From: Ophiobolus disseminans
Lineage: Eukaryota; Ascomycota; Dothideomycetes; Pleosporales; Phaeosphaeriaceae
Length of the DNA: 64,000 bases
NCBI GenBank assembly: GCA_010093685.1
Contig: MU006221.1
Span: 487,530-551,529, forward strand
Direction of reading: 5' to 3'
Shown here: one piece after another, positions 1-10,305 of the stretch
Position numbering within the stretch: position 1 is the first letter of the stretch
Layout: each line of letters starts with the position of its first letter
Program-made: the position numbers and the translations under genes
The notes under the pieces: model-generated
The model's database searches: none
The model's input: only the letters and a program-made list of their open reading frames with translations
Told to the model about the DNA's origin: nothing

Positions 1-726
1 AACATTATACTAAAGCGCTTTGCCTACAACCACTCAGATCACGACTTAAGCAGCTTAGATGACTTAGATAATAGCCTGTCAAATTGGATTAAGATCTAGA
101 GGCGCCTGCGGGCGGTGACAACTAGTTCAGATGACAGGAAGACCTAGGCACTAAAACAAGCTATTCACCACCTTGTTGTAGAGAATAAGCTTCTAAACCA
201 TCAAAACGATGGTCTACAGAGGGCTCTTGGCATCAAGCAGAAACGCAAAAAGCCTAGTAAGCCTGTTGAGTTTGAAAAGGAGGACTAGCATCATAGTAGA
301 GCTGTCTAGTATTCACCACACCAGGTAGAAAGACACCGAGGCTATATACAAGCTAAGGAGGCAAAAAAACAACAGGAAATTGATAACAAGGCATCGCGAG
401 CTCAGATCCGGAAAGCCAACAAGGCGCTAAAGGATAGGTTGCTTCAAGAGAATAGGCAGGTGCGGGCAGCAGCAAAGCTTCAAAGGATGAAGGAAAACAG
501 GCTAAAGAATCTGGCAAAAAGAAGAGCTGCTGCTGCTAAGAAACAACACCAACCCAAGCCCAAACCTAAGCCAAAGCCAGCCTCAAAGCATAAGCCAAGA
601 CCCAAGCCTATAGCAGGTAGAAATGGTGGTGGGAATGATGGTGGTAGTGCCGATGCATCACTACCACCTCCACCATCAACATCACGATCAGGGCGCACCA
701 TCAACACGCTAGGCAGATATAGATAA
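1..726 (+). pseudogene. Pogo/Tc1-mariner (Fot1-like) transposase C-terminus, RIP-degraded relic
   Basis: One frame (frame 1 of the window) can be read from base 1 to the stop at 724-726, but it carries TAG codons at 97-99, 145-147, 286-288 and 307-309. Between the stops the translation keeps the layout of the C-terminal tail of fungal pogo-type DDE transposases: a segment with VENKLLNHQNDGLQRAL followed by a basic KQKRKKPSKP stretch, then a long Lys/Arg/Gln-rich coiled tail and a Pro-Lys repeat. Each TAG is explained by CAG to TAG (C to T in a CpA context), the signature of RIP. The N-terminal DNA-binding and DDE catalytic parts would lie left of the window. It cannot encode a working transposase. 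Family assignment is from pattern, not from a search. Confidence 0.7.
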
Positions 727-831
727 ATAAGATTAATTATTAAGCTATCAAGACCTCACCACCAAGAAACCTTGTGATAATAATGATTGTGGTGGCGGCG
801 GCAGGTGGTATGCTGCCTACTGCCAAATGTT

Positions 832-869
832 GGTGTTCGGCGCATTACGGCAATCCGCGCATTACGCCC
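832..869. repeat. Possible terminal repeat (right end) of the pogo-like element
   Basis: This 38-nt stretch holds two near-copies of a CGCATTACG core 18 nt apart and stops directly before TA (870-871), the target dinucleotide of Tc1/mariner elements. It lies about 100 bp past the transposase stop, where a right terminal inverted repeat should be. The matching left end would be outside the window, so this is inference. Confidence 0.35.
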
Positions 870-871
870 TA

Positions 872-1470
872 ACCTACGGTACCCTCAGTGCCGCGGAATC
901 GATGTCGGCCCGAGACAGGAAGCGAGTTGAATAGCACCTACCCGACGACCGCCAGCAATAAAAACTTGCAGCAAAGGTTCGGGGTGGAAAGAAGCAAAAA
1001 TGGTTGCACCAAATGCGCAAGTGCGAGTTTTAGGGCTGAAATGTGAAGATAGCAGGTAGAGGTTCACGAGGCAGGTTTCAGCGCGTCGGAAGCCCCTGCC
1101 TCCCCATCCCCGCCCACTTGCCAACTCTGATGCATAATTTCCAAAACTTCTCAGAATGCCCTAAAAATGAGAGATCGAACCTGTAAGACAGCATTCGCCT
1201 CATAGGCAACCACACGGGACCGCGAAATCGATTCCAACACGCGGACAAACCATACTTAATGAACTGCGGTCCTGAATCGTCGCTTAGCCCAGTTCTGAAG
1301 TAGACCAATTGGTCATCGCCCAACGCTGCAGTAATAAAGCTAGGGAACTCACGAAACGGGAATGGACTATAAGGTCACCGGTAAGATAGAAGTATCTGTC
1401 ATCTGTGGAGAGCGCGATCTCGGACAAATTGAGATCGTATACACCGAGTCGTACTAAAAGCTACACATCA
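872..1470. other. Intergenic, no gene seen
   Basis: About 600 bp between the transposon relic and the 3' end of the P450. Short open frames on the minus strand (885-1124, 1078-1323) have no recognisable domain. Nothing else is visible. Confidence 0.5.
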
Positions 1471-3435
1471 TCACCAGAGTCTCCGCCACCTGACTTTCAT
1501 ATCCCTATCGGGATGAGTTGCTACAGCGTTTCCAGTGCTGTCAATTGCACATCGCTCTGATCGAGAACCATTCGGGTTGACCCATTCAACGAATTCCACG
1601 TCGAACCTCGAGATAATCATCGCCACTGAAGTCAGGATCTCACACTTTGCGAATTTGCGCCCTGAGCATGTCTGAAAACCCCCGCCTGTATGATAATGTG
1701 TTAGCTTGAAGTCATGTACACTAAACATTGACAGTGACGGTGACTGACCGTATGGAAAGTATGATGCTGTGCGGCCCTTCATTGAGAACTCGAGTTGCTG
1801 GCTAATTTGGTTTGAACCGTATCGGACCTCATTCAGCTCCACATGGCGATATGCCCAGAACTCGCGAGCTGGATGGTCGGGCGTGCCCCCTATATAGTTT
1901 GAACAATCAGTGCTCATTTCCTTCGCAAGTTCGAAAACATAATAGATTTTAAGACATCGTGATTTCGATCGATAGATGACGACCATGTTATCACTGAATT
2001 ATTGGACGAAGGTGACGGTCTGAGATATCGGTAAGGATATACGTACATATCTCTTCGTCAAGATGTGGCACTGCAGTGGGTGCCTGAAGAACGCTACCTG
2101 TAGGCAACTCGTAGCCAGCAACCTTGACGGGCTCTATGGAAGTTCGCGTCACCAGTATCTGGATATGTAGTCGTAGAACCTCAGTATAGATGGATTGTAT
2201 GAGGGGCAAGGATGCTAGCTTCTTGTAATCGAGATACTCGGAGCAGGTGTGTCCTTTGATTATTGTCTCGGAGATTTCTTCTTGAACGGCTCGGTGTAGG
2301 TCGGGATCCTTGATGATTTCGATCAGCATCCATGTACCGATAGGAATTGTGTTCGAGTGAAGTCTACAGTTACACCAGTAAGTAAACGGGAGTAGCAGTC
2401 TTGATCATTTTATTGCAATGAGCTTACCCAAAAGAGAACAACGCAAAGATACCGCCAATTGTCCGGTCTGAAAAGTCAAAGTCTCTTATCCACCGGACAT
2501 GCCCTCTGGACATTTCTGACCCGAAAATGGGTTCCCAATCTCCGACTTGTATGTTTTCTCCGACCCTATCTTGGTCGTATTCCTCGCGGGCTTTTACATA
2601 CCACCTAAAGCACATGTCGCTGAATCTGTTTCTCGCAGCAACAGCACGTCTATTCAACCATTCCGCCAGCCCGAACGCCAGCGTCTCACCGTATTGCTCC
2701 CAGTCCCAGAACGCCTCTATAATATCTGGGCAGAGTTCCATAATTCTTTGTCCTAGCGTTGAACGTGTCGCGGCAATCGCCATGCTCCGTTTGAGGAAAG
2801 CAAAGATCCGCACATCTTCATTCCATTCTCCAATTGGGGATTTAGAAATGTGCTCGTTAAAGAAGACCTGGTAGGTTCTCATGAACGTGGTCACGCAGTC
2901 CTCATTCATAAGCCCATCCTCGTTCATGCGATGCATTGAGTGCCAGATGCGCCCTTCTGGGGGAGGCGGTGACTGAGTACCTTTGCGTGGTAGACTTGCA
3001 CCGCCGGACGTGTCGTCAGCGAACTTTTGCAGATCGGTGGAGGTGAACCCTGCCGCATATCCTTGAATGCGATTGATCCAAGGCTCCGAGGTGAAGGAAG
3101 AGCGAAAGATGATAGAGACATTGCTACCTCCGGTAACAAAATGTATCTTCAGAGGTCCAAGCCAGCAACTAACAATTGGGCTCGATTTGAGAGCTTTTCT
3201 GTGGCTTCATCAGTGAATTTGTAGGATCGCATGGTTTTATAAATGCTCACCTCATTCGGTCTATAAACCGTTCCTTATCCGTGATGAATTGCCATGTATT
3301 AGAAACGAAAGGAATTGTCTCACTGAGCTTGGGAGGTTCATTCTGGGGCTTTGGACCTTTATGACGGATGATCACAGCAATAAGAGGAAAAAGTATGAGA
3401 AGGGCTGGAACCCAGATCGAAGGTACAACAGCCAT
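1471..3435 (-). CDS. Cytochrome P450 monooxygenase (first of two)
   Basis: Five exons on the minus strand (3435-3251, 3198-2428, 2363-2047, 1889-1749, 1685-1471) join to 542 residues, a normal P450 length. A membrane anchor lies at about residues 7-25, followed by a basic/Pro hinge. The I-helix segment is GLHSNTIPIGTW (from residue 319), ExxR is E380-V-L-R383, and the heme loop FPYGGGFQTC ends in the thiolate Cys478, recreated only when the 63-nt intron 1686-1748 is removed. The protein would be an ER-anchored haem oxygenase using a P450 reductase partner; the substrate is unknown. It resembles the fungal CYP7/CYP8-like group in its EVLR and AREFWAYRH motifs. It heads a run of minus-strand tailoring genes (SDR, FAD oxidase, membrane protein), so a role in specialised metabolism is likely. 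All splice sites are GT-AG and no break was found. Confidence 0.85.
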
Positions 3436-4215
3436 TGTTTCGGCAAGTGGTTTGTGGACGAACAGCTTGTCTTATTAAATCGTAGCATACGAAAGAACTT
3501 TCAACGTCTTAAGGTTACTTGGCGTTCAATTAGTAGACATAAATAGCCACGATGAAGCGAGAATGATCGATCAAAGCATCGACCGGTGACGTAGCAAATT
3601 ATTTTCAGTTGGTACTTTCGCATCCGTACGAAAAGTCAGCTTATCCTGAAGGATCGAATCCTTGAAATGAAGCTATCTTAAAGTACAGGGGTTCCTGCAT
3701 CATATGCATGTTTAGATTGATCTGCGGCTTACAAATGTGACCAGAACCCGTCCATGCATCGTGCTTGGGTCCGGAAGAGCAACGGCCAAGGATCCGTCTT
3801 GGTAAGCACATGTAAAGTATAATACATAATTATTCTACATAACAGGTTTGGCTCATCAATTTAAAATGTTGCACTAGCATATTTTCTATCAACGCTTGCG
3901 ACACTCTTGATATGGACACGCCGTAGCTTTGCAACAAGGTAGAGAATCTTTCTTATCATACTCGATTTGACTAGGCACCTGAAGTTCTCGAATTCTCTCA
4001 CCTAGATTCTAATACCATCACGTTCAATGTCTTCCTTCGACATTAACGAACAGTCCATCCAGGGAGCCTCTCGCCTGGGCGGATGCTATGACAAGCTTAG
4101 AATAGTCTACGTACACCGGACTCATGAGCACCTCAACATGAGATCATATCAAGCTACAGTAGAACGAGAAGCAGCAGCATCTCTCACTGCACTGCATGAA
4201 AGCGACGGGAACCCG
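3436..4215. other. Promoter region of the first P450 / 3' side of the SDR
   Basis: About 780 bp. It should hold the P450 promoter, because the gene starts at 3435 and reads leftwards, and the SDR terminator. No clear TATA box, repeat or extra gene was seen; the plus-strand frame 4027-4380 has no recognisable domain. Confidence 0.4.
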
Positions 4216-5416
4216 TTACTGCCAGTCAGTGAGACAAGTCTCTCCTTCCCTGAGTTTAGCGTACTGCAGGCTTGCCCTCCATACAGTGATTCTCTTTTCT
4301 GTATCCTTGGCCTCATCGCTCATCTCTTTCGGTGTATTTCCATTCAGGTACAAGCCCTTTGGTTGCTTACCGATAGGTAAGGTAGTCTCGAATGCAGCGG
4401 CGAGGACATCACCTGCCGACTTGCGTGGCAAGCGTAGAAAGCCATTCGGCGAGAGCACATTGGCAACGCGAGCCACGACGGAAAAGATGAACCTTACAAG
4501 CCAATTGAGAGTACCCACGGTGATGGTGGTTGGCATCATCCCGGGATCGACACCAAGGACCGAGATCTTGTTCAGATTTGGCTCTGAGTCGAGTCGGCGC
4601 TGAAGCTCGGGACTGTACCGCAATCACGTATTAGAACCTTCGACTATCGCTGTTCTCGAGGTAGAACGAGAGTACTCACATCATCATGATCTGGAATAAT
4701 TTGGCAGCGCCGTATCGTCGTATGCCGTACAGCTCGCGCGGGTCCTGGGCCGGGTCATCAGGACTCGCAGCCCAGGTGCCTTTAGCAATAGACTCGACAG
4801 ACTCGCTGCTAGCATCTGCTAGAACGTGTTTCCAAGGCTCCTCCTCGAAGGCCTTGTTGATCTTATTGCCCTTATCCTGAGGACTACTCCGGAAAGTGTA
4901 TTGTTAGACGACGACCCTCGCTTCGTGAAAAGTATCTAGAAACTGGACGACTTACTCGTGAACCATGCCACCTACAACGACTATTCGCCCACTCTCCCAA
5001 TCCATGCTTTGCAATAACAGCAATGTGAGCAACCAATGCCCCAGATAGTTACTGGCGAAAGCGGTATCCAAGCCATCTTCTGTCCATGTTTGTGATCCTA
5101 TCTCCCGATAACCTGCGTTGAGGATCAGGGCTCGGATGCGAGGAATAGCTCCCGTAGAGACTCTATTGTTAATGGCCGCAGCCGTCTCCCGCACGCTTGA
5201 TGGCTTTGACAGATCGAGTAGGAGTATGTCGTGTGGGTGTGTTTTGGTAGCTGCCAGTGCGGAGCGGACTGTATCCGCCGCGACCGTGCTTCGCACTGTG
5301 TAGAGTGCATGGCGGACTCCAACCTCTGGTAGCGTCGTCGCAATGGCTTGCGCAATCGCAATGCCGAGCCCACCATTGGCTCCTGTCAAAAGTATTGTGC
5401 CCTTAGTTGCTGACAT
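4216..5416 (-). CDS. Short-chain dehydrogenase/reductase (SDR)
   Basis: Three exons (5416-4956, 4883-4681/4680, 4612-4216) give 353 residues. The Rossmann NAD(P)-binding motif TGANGGLG is at residues 11-18, the structural NAG at 100-102, and the catalytic Tyr-Lys pair is Y211-G-A-A-K215. The Tyr-Lys pair lies in the middle exon, which is only found by splicing introns 4884-4955 and 4613-4679. The closest type by eye is the fungal retinol-dehydrogenase-like / WW-domain-oxidoreductase-like SDR subgroup (FxxEPWxxxLAD..., AKGTW, PELQRRLDSxP). It likely oxidises or reduces a hydroxyl/keto group on a lipophilic intermediate. It is transcribed in the same direction as the P450 on its left and the FAD oxidase on its right, as expected of a co-regulated metabolite cluster. 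Confidence 0.85.
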
Positions 5417-6183
5417 TGAAAATAACTTTGAGATGGGAGAACTATCTCACGATTCCAAGGTTGCTTGCCCAGGTGTACGGAGCGGGTGCAGCAGTCTTCA
5501 GCACCACTGAAAAATGCACAAGGTTTTGCTTATCCATCAAATCACCTAGAAGTCTTGACATTTGAGAACTGAATGACCTTCTTCGTAATTTACCGGGTAA
5601 ACTTCCAAGGTTGACTACGAAGGTATCCAACAGAGAGTGATGATGAACCTATACGACCCGCAGCTTTGCATGTCGCCGTAGTGTCGACAGGAAGCAAGAT
5701 TCGGGATACCTAGGTATCCATGAATTTCAATCATGCACTAGCTGTGCCACATGGGCGCAGCGGGGTATAATAAATACTCACTATACACCTGGGTCGGCAT
5801 AAGTCGCGTGCATGACATGATTTATCGCGTAACCAGGGTATGACAAGTCTGAGTATTAGCCGAATCGGAAGATTTTACCGGTACAGCGACAACCAAATTA
5901 TGGTGTGCTGCAGGCTCGCAGTAACAACCAGCCAGTAACAAAATATAGCGCGTCAGCCACCGCGCTGAGCACGACCACTTCCTGGGTGTCAACGCCGAGA
6001 ACCACAGCACTGGTATATTGGCTCGTGTAACCATCCTATTCAAAACACTACCCCGCTTCCTTCGCTACTCGGTGTTGGCGGCAGATAATGGTCGAAATTG
6101 ATTGATCATGTAAACAACGTCTATGCGTACTCGGGTCCAGCGCTCATGTTCTCCGTCGGCCCTCTTGGAATCCTTCCACCCTA
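5417..6183. other. SDR promoter / FAD-oxidase 3' region
   Basis: About 770 bp. It contains a perfect 16-bp palindrome at 5704-5719 (listed separately), about 290 bp upstream of the SDR start codon. Short minus-strand frames at 5442-5630 and 5822-6043 look random. Confidence 0.4.
5704..5719. promoter_or_regulatory. Perfect 16-bp palindrome GGATACCTAGGTATCC
   Basis: A perfect palindrome upstream of the SDR gene. Its 10-bp core TACCTAGGTA recurs at 9984-9993 in the divergent promoter of this cluster and at 56932-56941 near UBA1, so it may be a factor site or simply a common fungal intergenic word. Confidence 0.3.
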
Positions 6184-7747
6184 TCAGTTATCAGGGATCT
6201 TGAACCCGCCAGGGACACGCCTTGTGAAAACGCCTTTCGGATCGACCCGAGTCCGTAGCGCCTGCAGGGTTTTGACCTTGTCATCCCCGTAGCTCGCAAT
6301 GGGCCTTTGCCAAGGCGCAGCGTAGTTGAGGTAGAGAAAAGGGTCGTATGCATCGAGGCTGCGCGCCTTGTCCTCCAGGGCTGTCACCAGTGTGGCGACA
6401 GCGGCATGGACATGCTCATCGTCTTCCAGACTTTGCCAGCACACCGTTAGCAATATGACTGCGCGCGTGCCATTGCGGTCTGTCAGCCCAAGCGAGTTCG
6501 AGTCCGCCTTTCGTTGATACAGTCCCTCTGGTACCATCTCCATCGAAAGCGACCACGATAGTCCGCTAATGTTCTTCACTCCCGCCACGCTGGCACTCCA
6601 AACGTCAAATGCGCCTCGGATCATCGCCTCGGTTGGTTCAAATGTTGTCGTTGCGAACAAGTATCTCCGTATCGTTAGTATTTGAAGAACGCATGTAGAA
6701 AGGTACTAGCTTACCTGGCCGCACCAGAAGGAATCAGTGTTTTCCCTTGCGTGGCTAATTCCGACATATTGGCCACGCTTATGTTGCTGAAGACGGATGG
6801 CAAATCAACGATATCCTGATAATACTGCGGGGCATGGTCCGCTACCGGCTTCGTGTAGACAAGTTGGTTCGCGATCACAGAGGCATTTTGGGATTGTGAA
6901 TATCCAAATCCAGCAATGAAGGAAGCTTTGTTATCGTAATTTTCCACAGCTGTCATGTTGGCCACAATCTTGGCATAGTCTTCAATCGCCGAGACAGGAT
7001 TGTAGATCGTCCCAATCCAGAGAGGACCCTGCTCAAATGTCGCAAAGTCGACACGAGTGACGATACCAAAGTTGTTTCCTCCACCCTGGAGTCCGTAGAA
7101 AAGATCAGTGTGATCTTTTTCGGTAGCTGTCACAACGGAGCCGTCTGCCAGAACGACCTCGAAAGCGGATGCTGTGTCGCATGTCCAGCCGTGTTCCGGG
7201 CCGAAATGGGAAATACCACCCCCCACTGTCAGCCCTCCCACACCTACGCCGCCAATGCGCCCACCGGCAACACTCAATCCCCACAAATCAAGCTTGGCGT
7301 AGACGTCGTCCCATGCCGCACCCGGCCCAATGGATGCAATCGTCTTGTCGGCGTTCAAATCAATCGAATCAAGAGCGCCCAAGTTGATGGTTATCCCCTC
7401 CTGCACGTTGGAAGCATTGGGAATCCACATGTGCCCACGGGATCGAATGGCAAACTCCGCCGGGTCCTCGGGATCCGAGGTCAGTAGTTTTACTACCGCA
7501 GAGACGTCTCCGGTCGTCTGGGGTGCAACAAAACACTCGGGATGGATTGCGCTTGACTGTAAAGAGAAATAGGACGCCAGGGAAGCATTGTACGCGGTGC
7601 TGCTAGGGAAAGAGACTTTCTCTGGCCCCAGCAGGGCAACCAATGCCTCGCACTATGTCTCAATTAGATTCAATCTCCTAAAATACTCTCGTTACATAGG
7701 AGGTGGGCGCTCACACATACGCGATTGAAGTTGCTTCGACGCGTCAT
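6184..7747 (-). CDS. Berberine-bridge-enzyme-like FAD-linked oxidase
   Basis: Three exons (7747-7721, 7652-6715, 6664-6184) give 481 residues. An FAD-binding PCMH fold is clear: IRSRGHMW, whose His (about residue 83) is the usual site of covalent flavin attachment, then a Gly-rich stretch with GGRIGGVGVGG, and GGGISHFGPEHGWTCD at about 153-168. The C-terminal BBE segment ends in YLNYAAPW, PKGVF, then the stop. Such enzymes catalyse two-electron oxidations with O2, often ring closures or alcohol oxidations in fungal metabolite pathways. Most relatives are secreted. Here the only upstream ATG found gives a 9-residue first exon (27 nt) with no signal peptide, so the 5' end is the weakest part of this model. 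It sits between the SDR and the 7TM protein, same strand. Confidence 0.82.
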
Positions 7748-7840
7748 CGTTCTTTTCGTAATGCGACCGAGGAACCTCTCGACAATTTTCGTCGGGAAAG
7801 AGGTACAAGAGGGAAATGAGCCTTCGGACGAAATGGTTGG

Positions 7841-7846
7841 TATATA
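7841..7846 (-). promoter_or_regulatory. Possible TATA box of the FAD oxidase
   Basis: TATATA on the minus strand, about 95 bp upstream of the ATG at 7747. The distance fits a fungal core promoter and supports the choice of that ATG. Confidence 0.35.
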
Positions 7847-8020
7847 AGCTTCGCGCCGCTGACTAACAATTGTTGTGGCCGCACTCACTTGCAGGAGGGA
7901 ACGGATCACTGTTGAATGACCGACGCATGATTGGTCAAGTGGTGTTGCTTCTCGCTCTACCCAGTTGGTGGCGCCCGTCCATCCTCTTGCTATTTTTGAA
8001 AAGGAAAGACCAAGTCCGAT

Positions 8021-8039
8021 AGGAGAGCGTAACTCTCCT
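8021..8039. repeat. Inverted repeat AGGAGAG-N5-CTCTCCT
   Basis: Perfect 7-bp arms around CGTAA, about 275 bp upstream of the FAD-oxidase start codon. It could be a dimeric factor site; function is inferred only from position. Confidence 0.3.
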
Positions 8040-8219
8040 GTAAACCGAGGTGAAAAGACGAGAGACAGTACAACGGACTCAGATACTCGCCTTCCGACAA
8101 CTGCACACCATTTAAGTCAGGCTTAGTATCATCTATATCCTTTTCATTCAAGATGTAACCAAACAAATGGTCGGTGGTTATCTGTCCAATTCAGATACGT
8201 GTGTTCCGGTCTACTTCTC

Positions 8220-9603
8220 CTACACCAAGCGCTCAGCGCTGTCCTTGCCAACATCTTGGGATATTGCGATAGAACGGATGATTCCACTCTCTGGCATTAC
8301 TGTATGCTCAGAAGCGCTGACTTGTGTGTTGAAGAGAGTGCGATCTGTCAACGAATAGTACTCTCGCCGGCGTGGCACTGGCGCTGAGCCGATCGTGGGC
8401 ATTACTCGTCCGCCATCTTGTTCTGACGGGCCACTTTTGTTACTCCCATATGACCCGAAAAGCCTCGATCTCAACGATTTGAACACCCTGGAGTCTCCAA
8501 TGTGCAGTTTCAGCAAGTGAGCCAATGCTGGCATGCAGCTAACAATGATGGCTACGTTATTTTCGATCACTCTTTAGTACGGAAGAATGTCAGCCATGCT
8601 TTTACGTGTAGATTGGAGAGCCAAGGCCGGGGAAGGGTATCTTACGCGCACAGAGTTACTAGAGTCGAGACCCATGTTGCATCTCGCGTGTCAAGGAGCT
8701 GAACGCGATACACAAGTGATAAAACACTTGCGACAATGCCACTATTACATTCAGATCAGCCTTTCAGCAATTTCCGGTCTGTGCAGCTATGGAACTTACA
8801 TAAGAGCCGTAGTGAAAACACCAGCAATTTGCACTCGTCGCCCTAGGGGCATATGGAGCTTAGCAATTGTGGGGAGAGGTAGGACAAAGATGTAGATGTC
8901 CAAGAGGACAGCTAAAGAACTCTGAACGAGGCCCCAATACACCATTTTATGGGATTTGGTCTCCGTTATCAACGATTGCCATGATTTCCCGGCCGCAGGG
9001 GCCTCGAAGACTGCAGCCAGAGGAATATTTGGAAGGTACATGATACCGGTGAATATCAGGCCAAAGTTGATCGCGTTATTCACACTCTTCTTTACGTTGA
9101 AGAGCTGTCGGTATAGAAGGAATATAGCAGCCTTCGAGGATGAGAACACTGGTGCGAAGAACGTTGCTTGGACGAAAAGAATTTTGAAGTACCATGCGTT
9201 AAACCAACACACTGGTATATCCCACAGATGTCGACTATAATTGTGCTCTACAAAAGGTAAATATTAGCGAAAGTTGATACGTGAATGAACGTAGTTGTCT
9301 TACGTGCGAGGACTACACCTGTGAAAGCCGTGTTAAAGATCAAGGCGACTACGACGCACCCTGCGGCCGGTTAGACATTGACTAAAATTGGGCCAAGAAC
9401 ATAGGCATACAGTCGGCGGAGTGCAACTTGTTCCGGTTGATGTAAAAACGCCCGGAAACCATGATTACCGATATGGCGAGTAGAACCGCAGTGACCGAAA
9501 TGTATACTGGCTTCAACGTCGGTGGGTTCTTGAAGTTGAATGTTCCATCTGGCGACTCGCCTGCAGATATGGCGCAAAGATCGATTCCTTCTGGAAGTGA
9601 CAT
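8220..9603 (-). CDS. Rhodopsin-domain (Pth11-like) seven-helix integral membrane protein
   Basis: Five exons (9603-9411, 9360-9304, 9247-8800, 8741-8646, 8571-8220) give 381 residues, and every join keeps frame. Hydrophobic helices follow one another from about residue 35 to 275, with the usual family words ADW before helix 2/3, RHLWD and SSSKAAIFLLYRQLF. The last helix runs into a polar cytoplasmic tail rich in Ser, Arg and Gly. This fungal-specific 7TM family includes Pth11-like candidate receptors and proteins encoded in many metabolite clusters. No CFEM Cys-rich domain precedes the helices. It shares a roughly 700-bp divergent promoter with the second P450, which suggests co-regulation. 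Transport, sensing or a catalytic scaffold role are all possible. Confidence 0.8.
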
Positions 9604-9871
9604 GATGATTCGTATGCAGACAGTTGGAGATCTCTGGGTTTGCGTAATAACAGGTAGGCTGGAAGTCGCGGAGGTTCGCTTTTTTGCACGGCTGCACTTG
9701 AGAAAACTTCTTCTGTGAATTGATCACAAAGAATTCTTTATGAAAAGGTCTATCGCATTAAGAAAATGAAGGCGCATTGATCTCGGTGGGTAGGTGAAGA
9801 GAGTGTCGGACATTCCTGCCCGTTGGCGATCTCACCCCGCGCCTGCCGCGTGCAGGGCAGGGTAACTAGGT

Positions 9872-9913
9872 AAATTGGCTGACTGCGACCCAAATAAGTT
9901 GGCCGACTGCAAC
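9872..9913. promoter_or_regulatory. Direct repeat of an 18-bp word in the divergent promoter
   Basis: Copies at 9872-9889 and 9896-9913 read AAATTGGCTGACTGCGAC and AAGTTGGCCGACTGCAAC. They match at 15 of 18 positions and lie 24 bp apart start to start. They are good candidates for binding sites of a cluster regulator. Confidence 0.4.
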
Positions 9914-9977
9914 ATCACAACCTTTGCCGGTTGGTACTGGGGGATGGAAGCCATGCTGCATGCTGCCTACAGGCTTC

Positions 9978-9993
9978 CCTAGGTACCTAGGTA
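9978..9993. promoter_or_regulatory. CCTAGGTACCTAGG palindrome with TACCTAGGTA core
   Basis: Perfect 14-bp palindrome at 9978-9991, overlapping TACCTAGGTA at 9984-9993. The same 10-bp core is found in the 16-bp palindrome upstream of the SDR. Confidence 0.3.
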
Positions 9994-10305
9994 GTTTTAC
10001 CCCGCTTCCAAGGTTGCCCGGGTGTGTGCGAGTAAAACACGGAATGCGAGCAACATGTATCTAGGGGTAGGGTTCTTCGGTGACCGAGACCTGCATAGCA
10101 TCTCAACGGTCGTCTGCGGCGCAATATACTTCCTTCGTGATTTTTGATGAATATAGCAAGTAGCAGAATATAGCAGAGATAACGCGACGCGGCGTAGCAA
10201 TGTTCTTGGCTTCACCTAAGTAGTATTCAGCTTTTCTATACAAGAGATTAGTTTGTCCAGACAATTTGCTTTGTGCTGCTTATCCCACTTTATTCTTTCG
10301 AAGAC

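Larger units (their letters stand above)
7748..8219. other. Promoter region of the FAD oxidase
   Basis: About 470 bp holding a TATATA box and a hairpin-like inverted repeat (both listed). No extra gene was seen. A frame open through 7909-7670 on the minus strand is mostly 5' leader plus the first intron. Confidence 0.4.
9604..10305. other. Divergent promoter between 7TM protein and second P450
   Basis: About 700 bp between two start codons facing away from each other, the natural place for cluster control. It contains an 18-bp direct repeat (9872-9913) and a CCTAGG palindrome (9978-9991). No coding sequence is convincing here. Confidence 0.55.

Noticed and set aside
1471..3435. First suspicion that the first P450 is a pseudogene, because no single frame is complete
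   Set aside because: Four normal GT-AG introns rejoin all frames and rebuild the FPYGGGFQTC heme loop.
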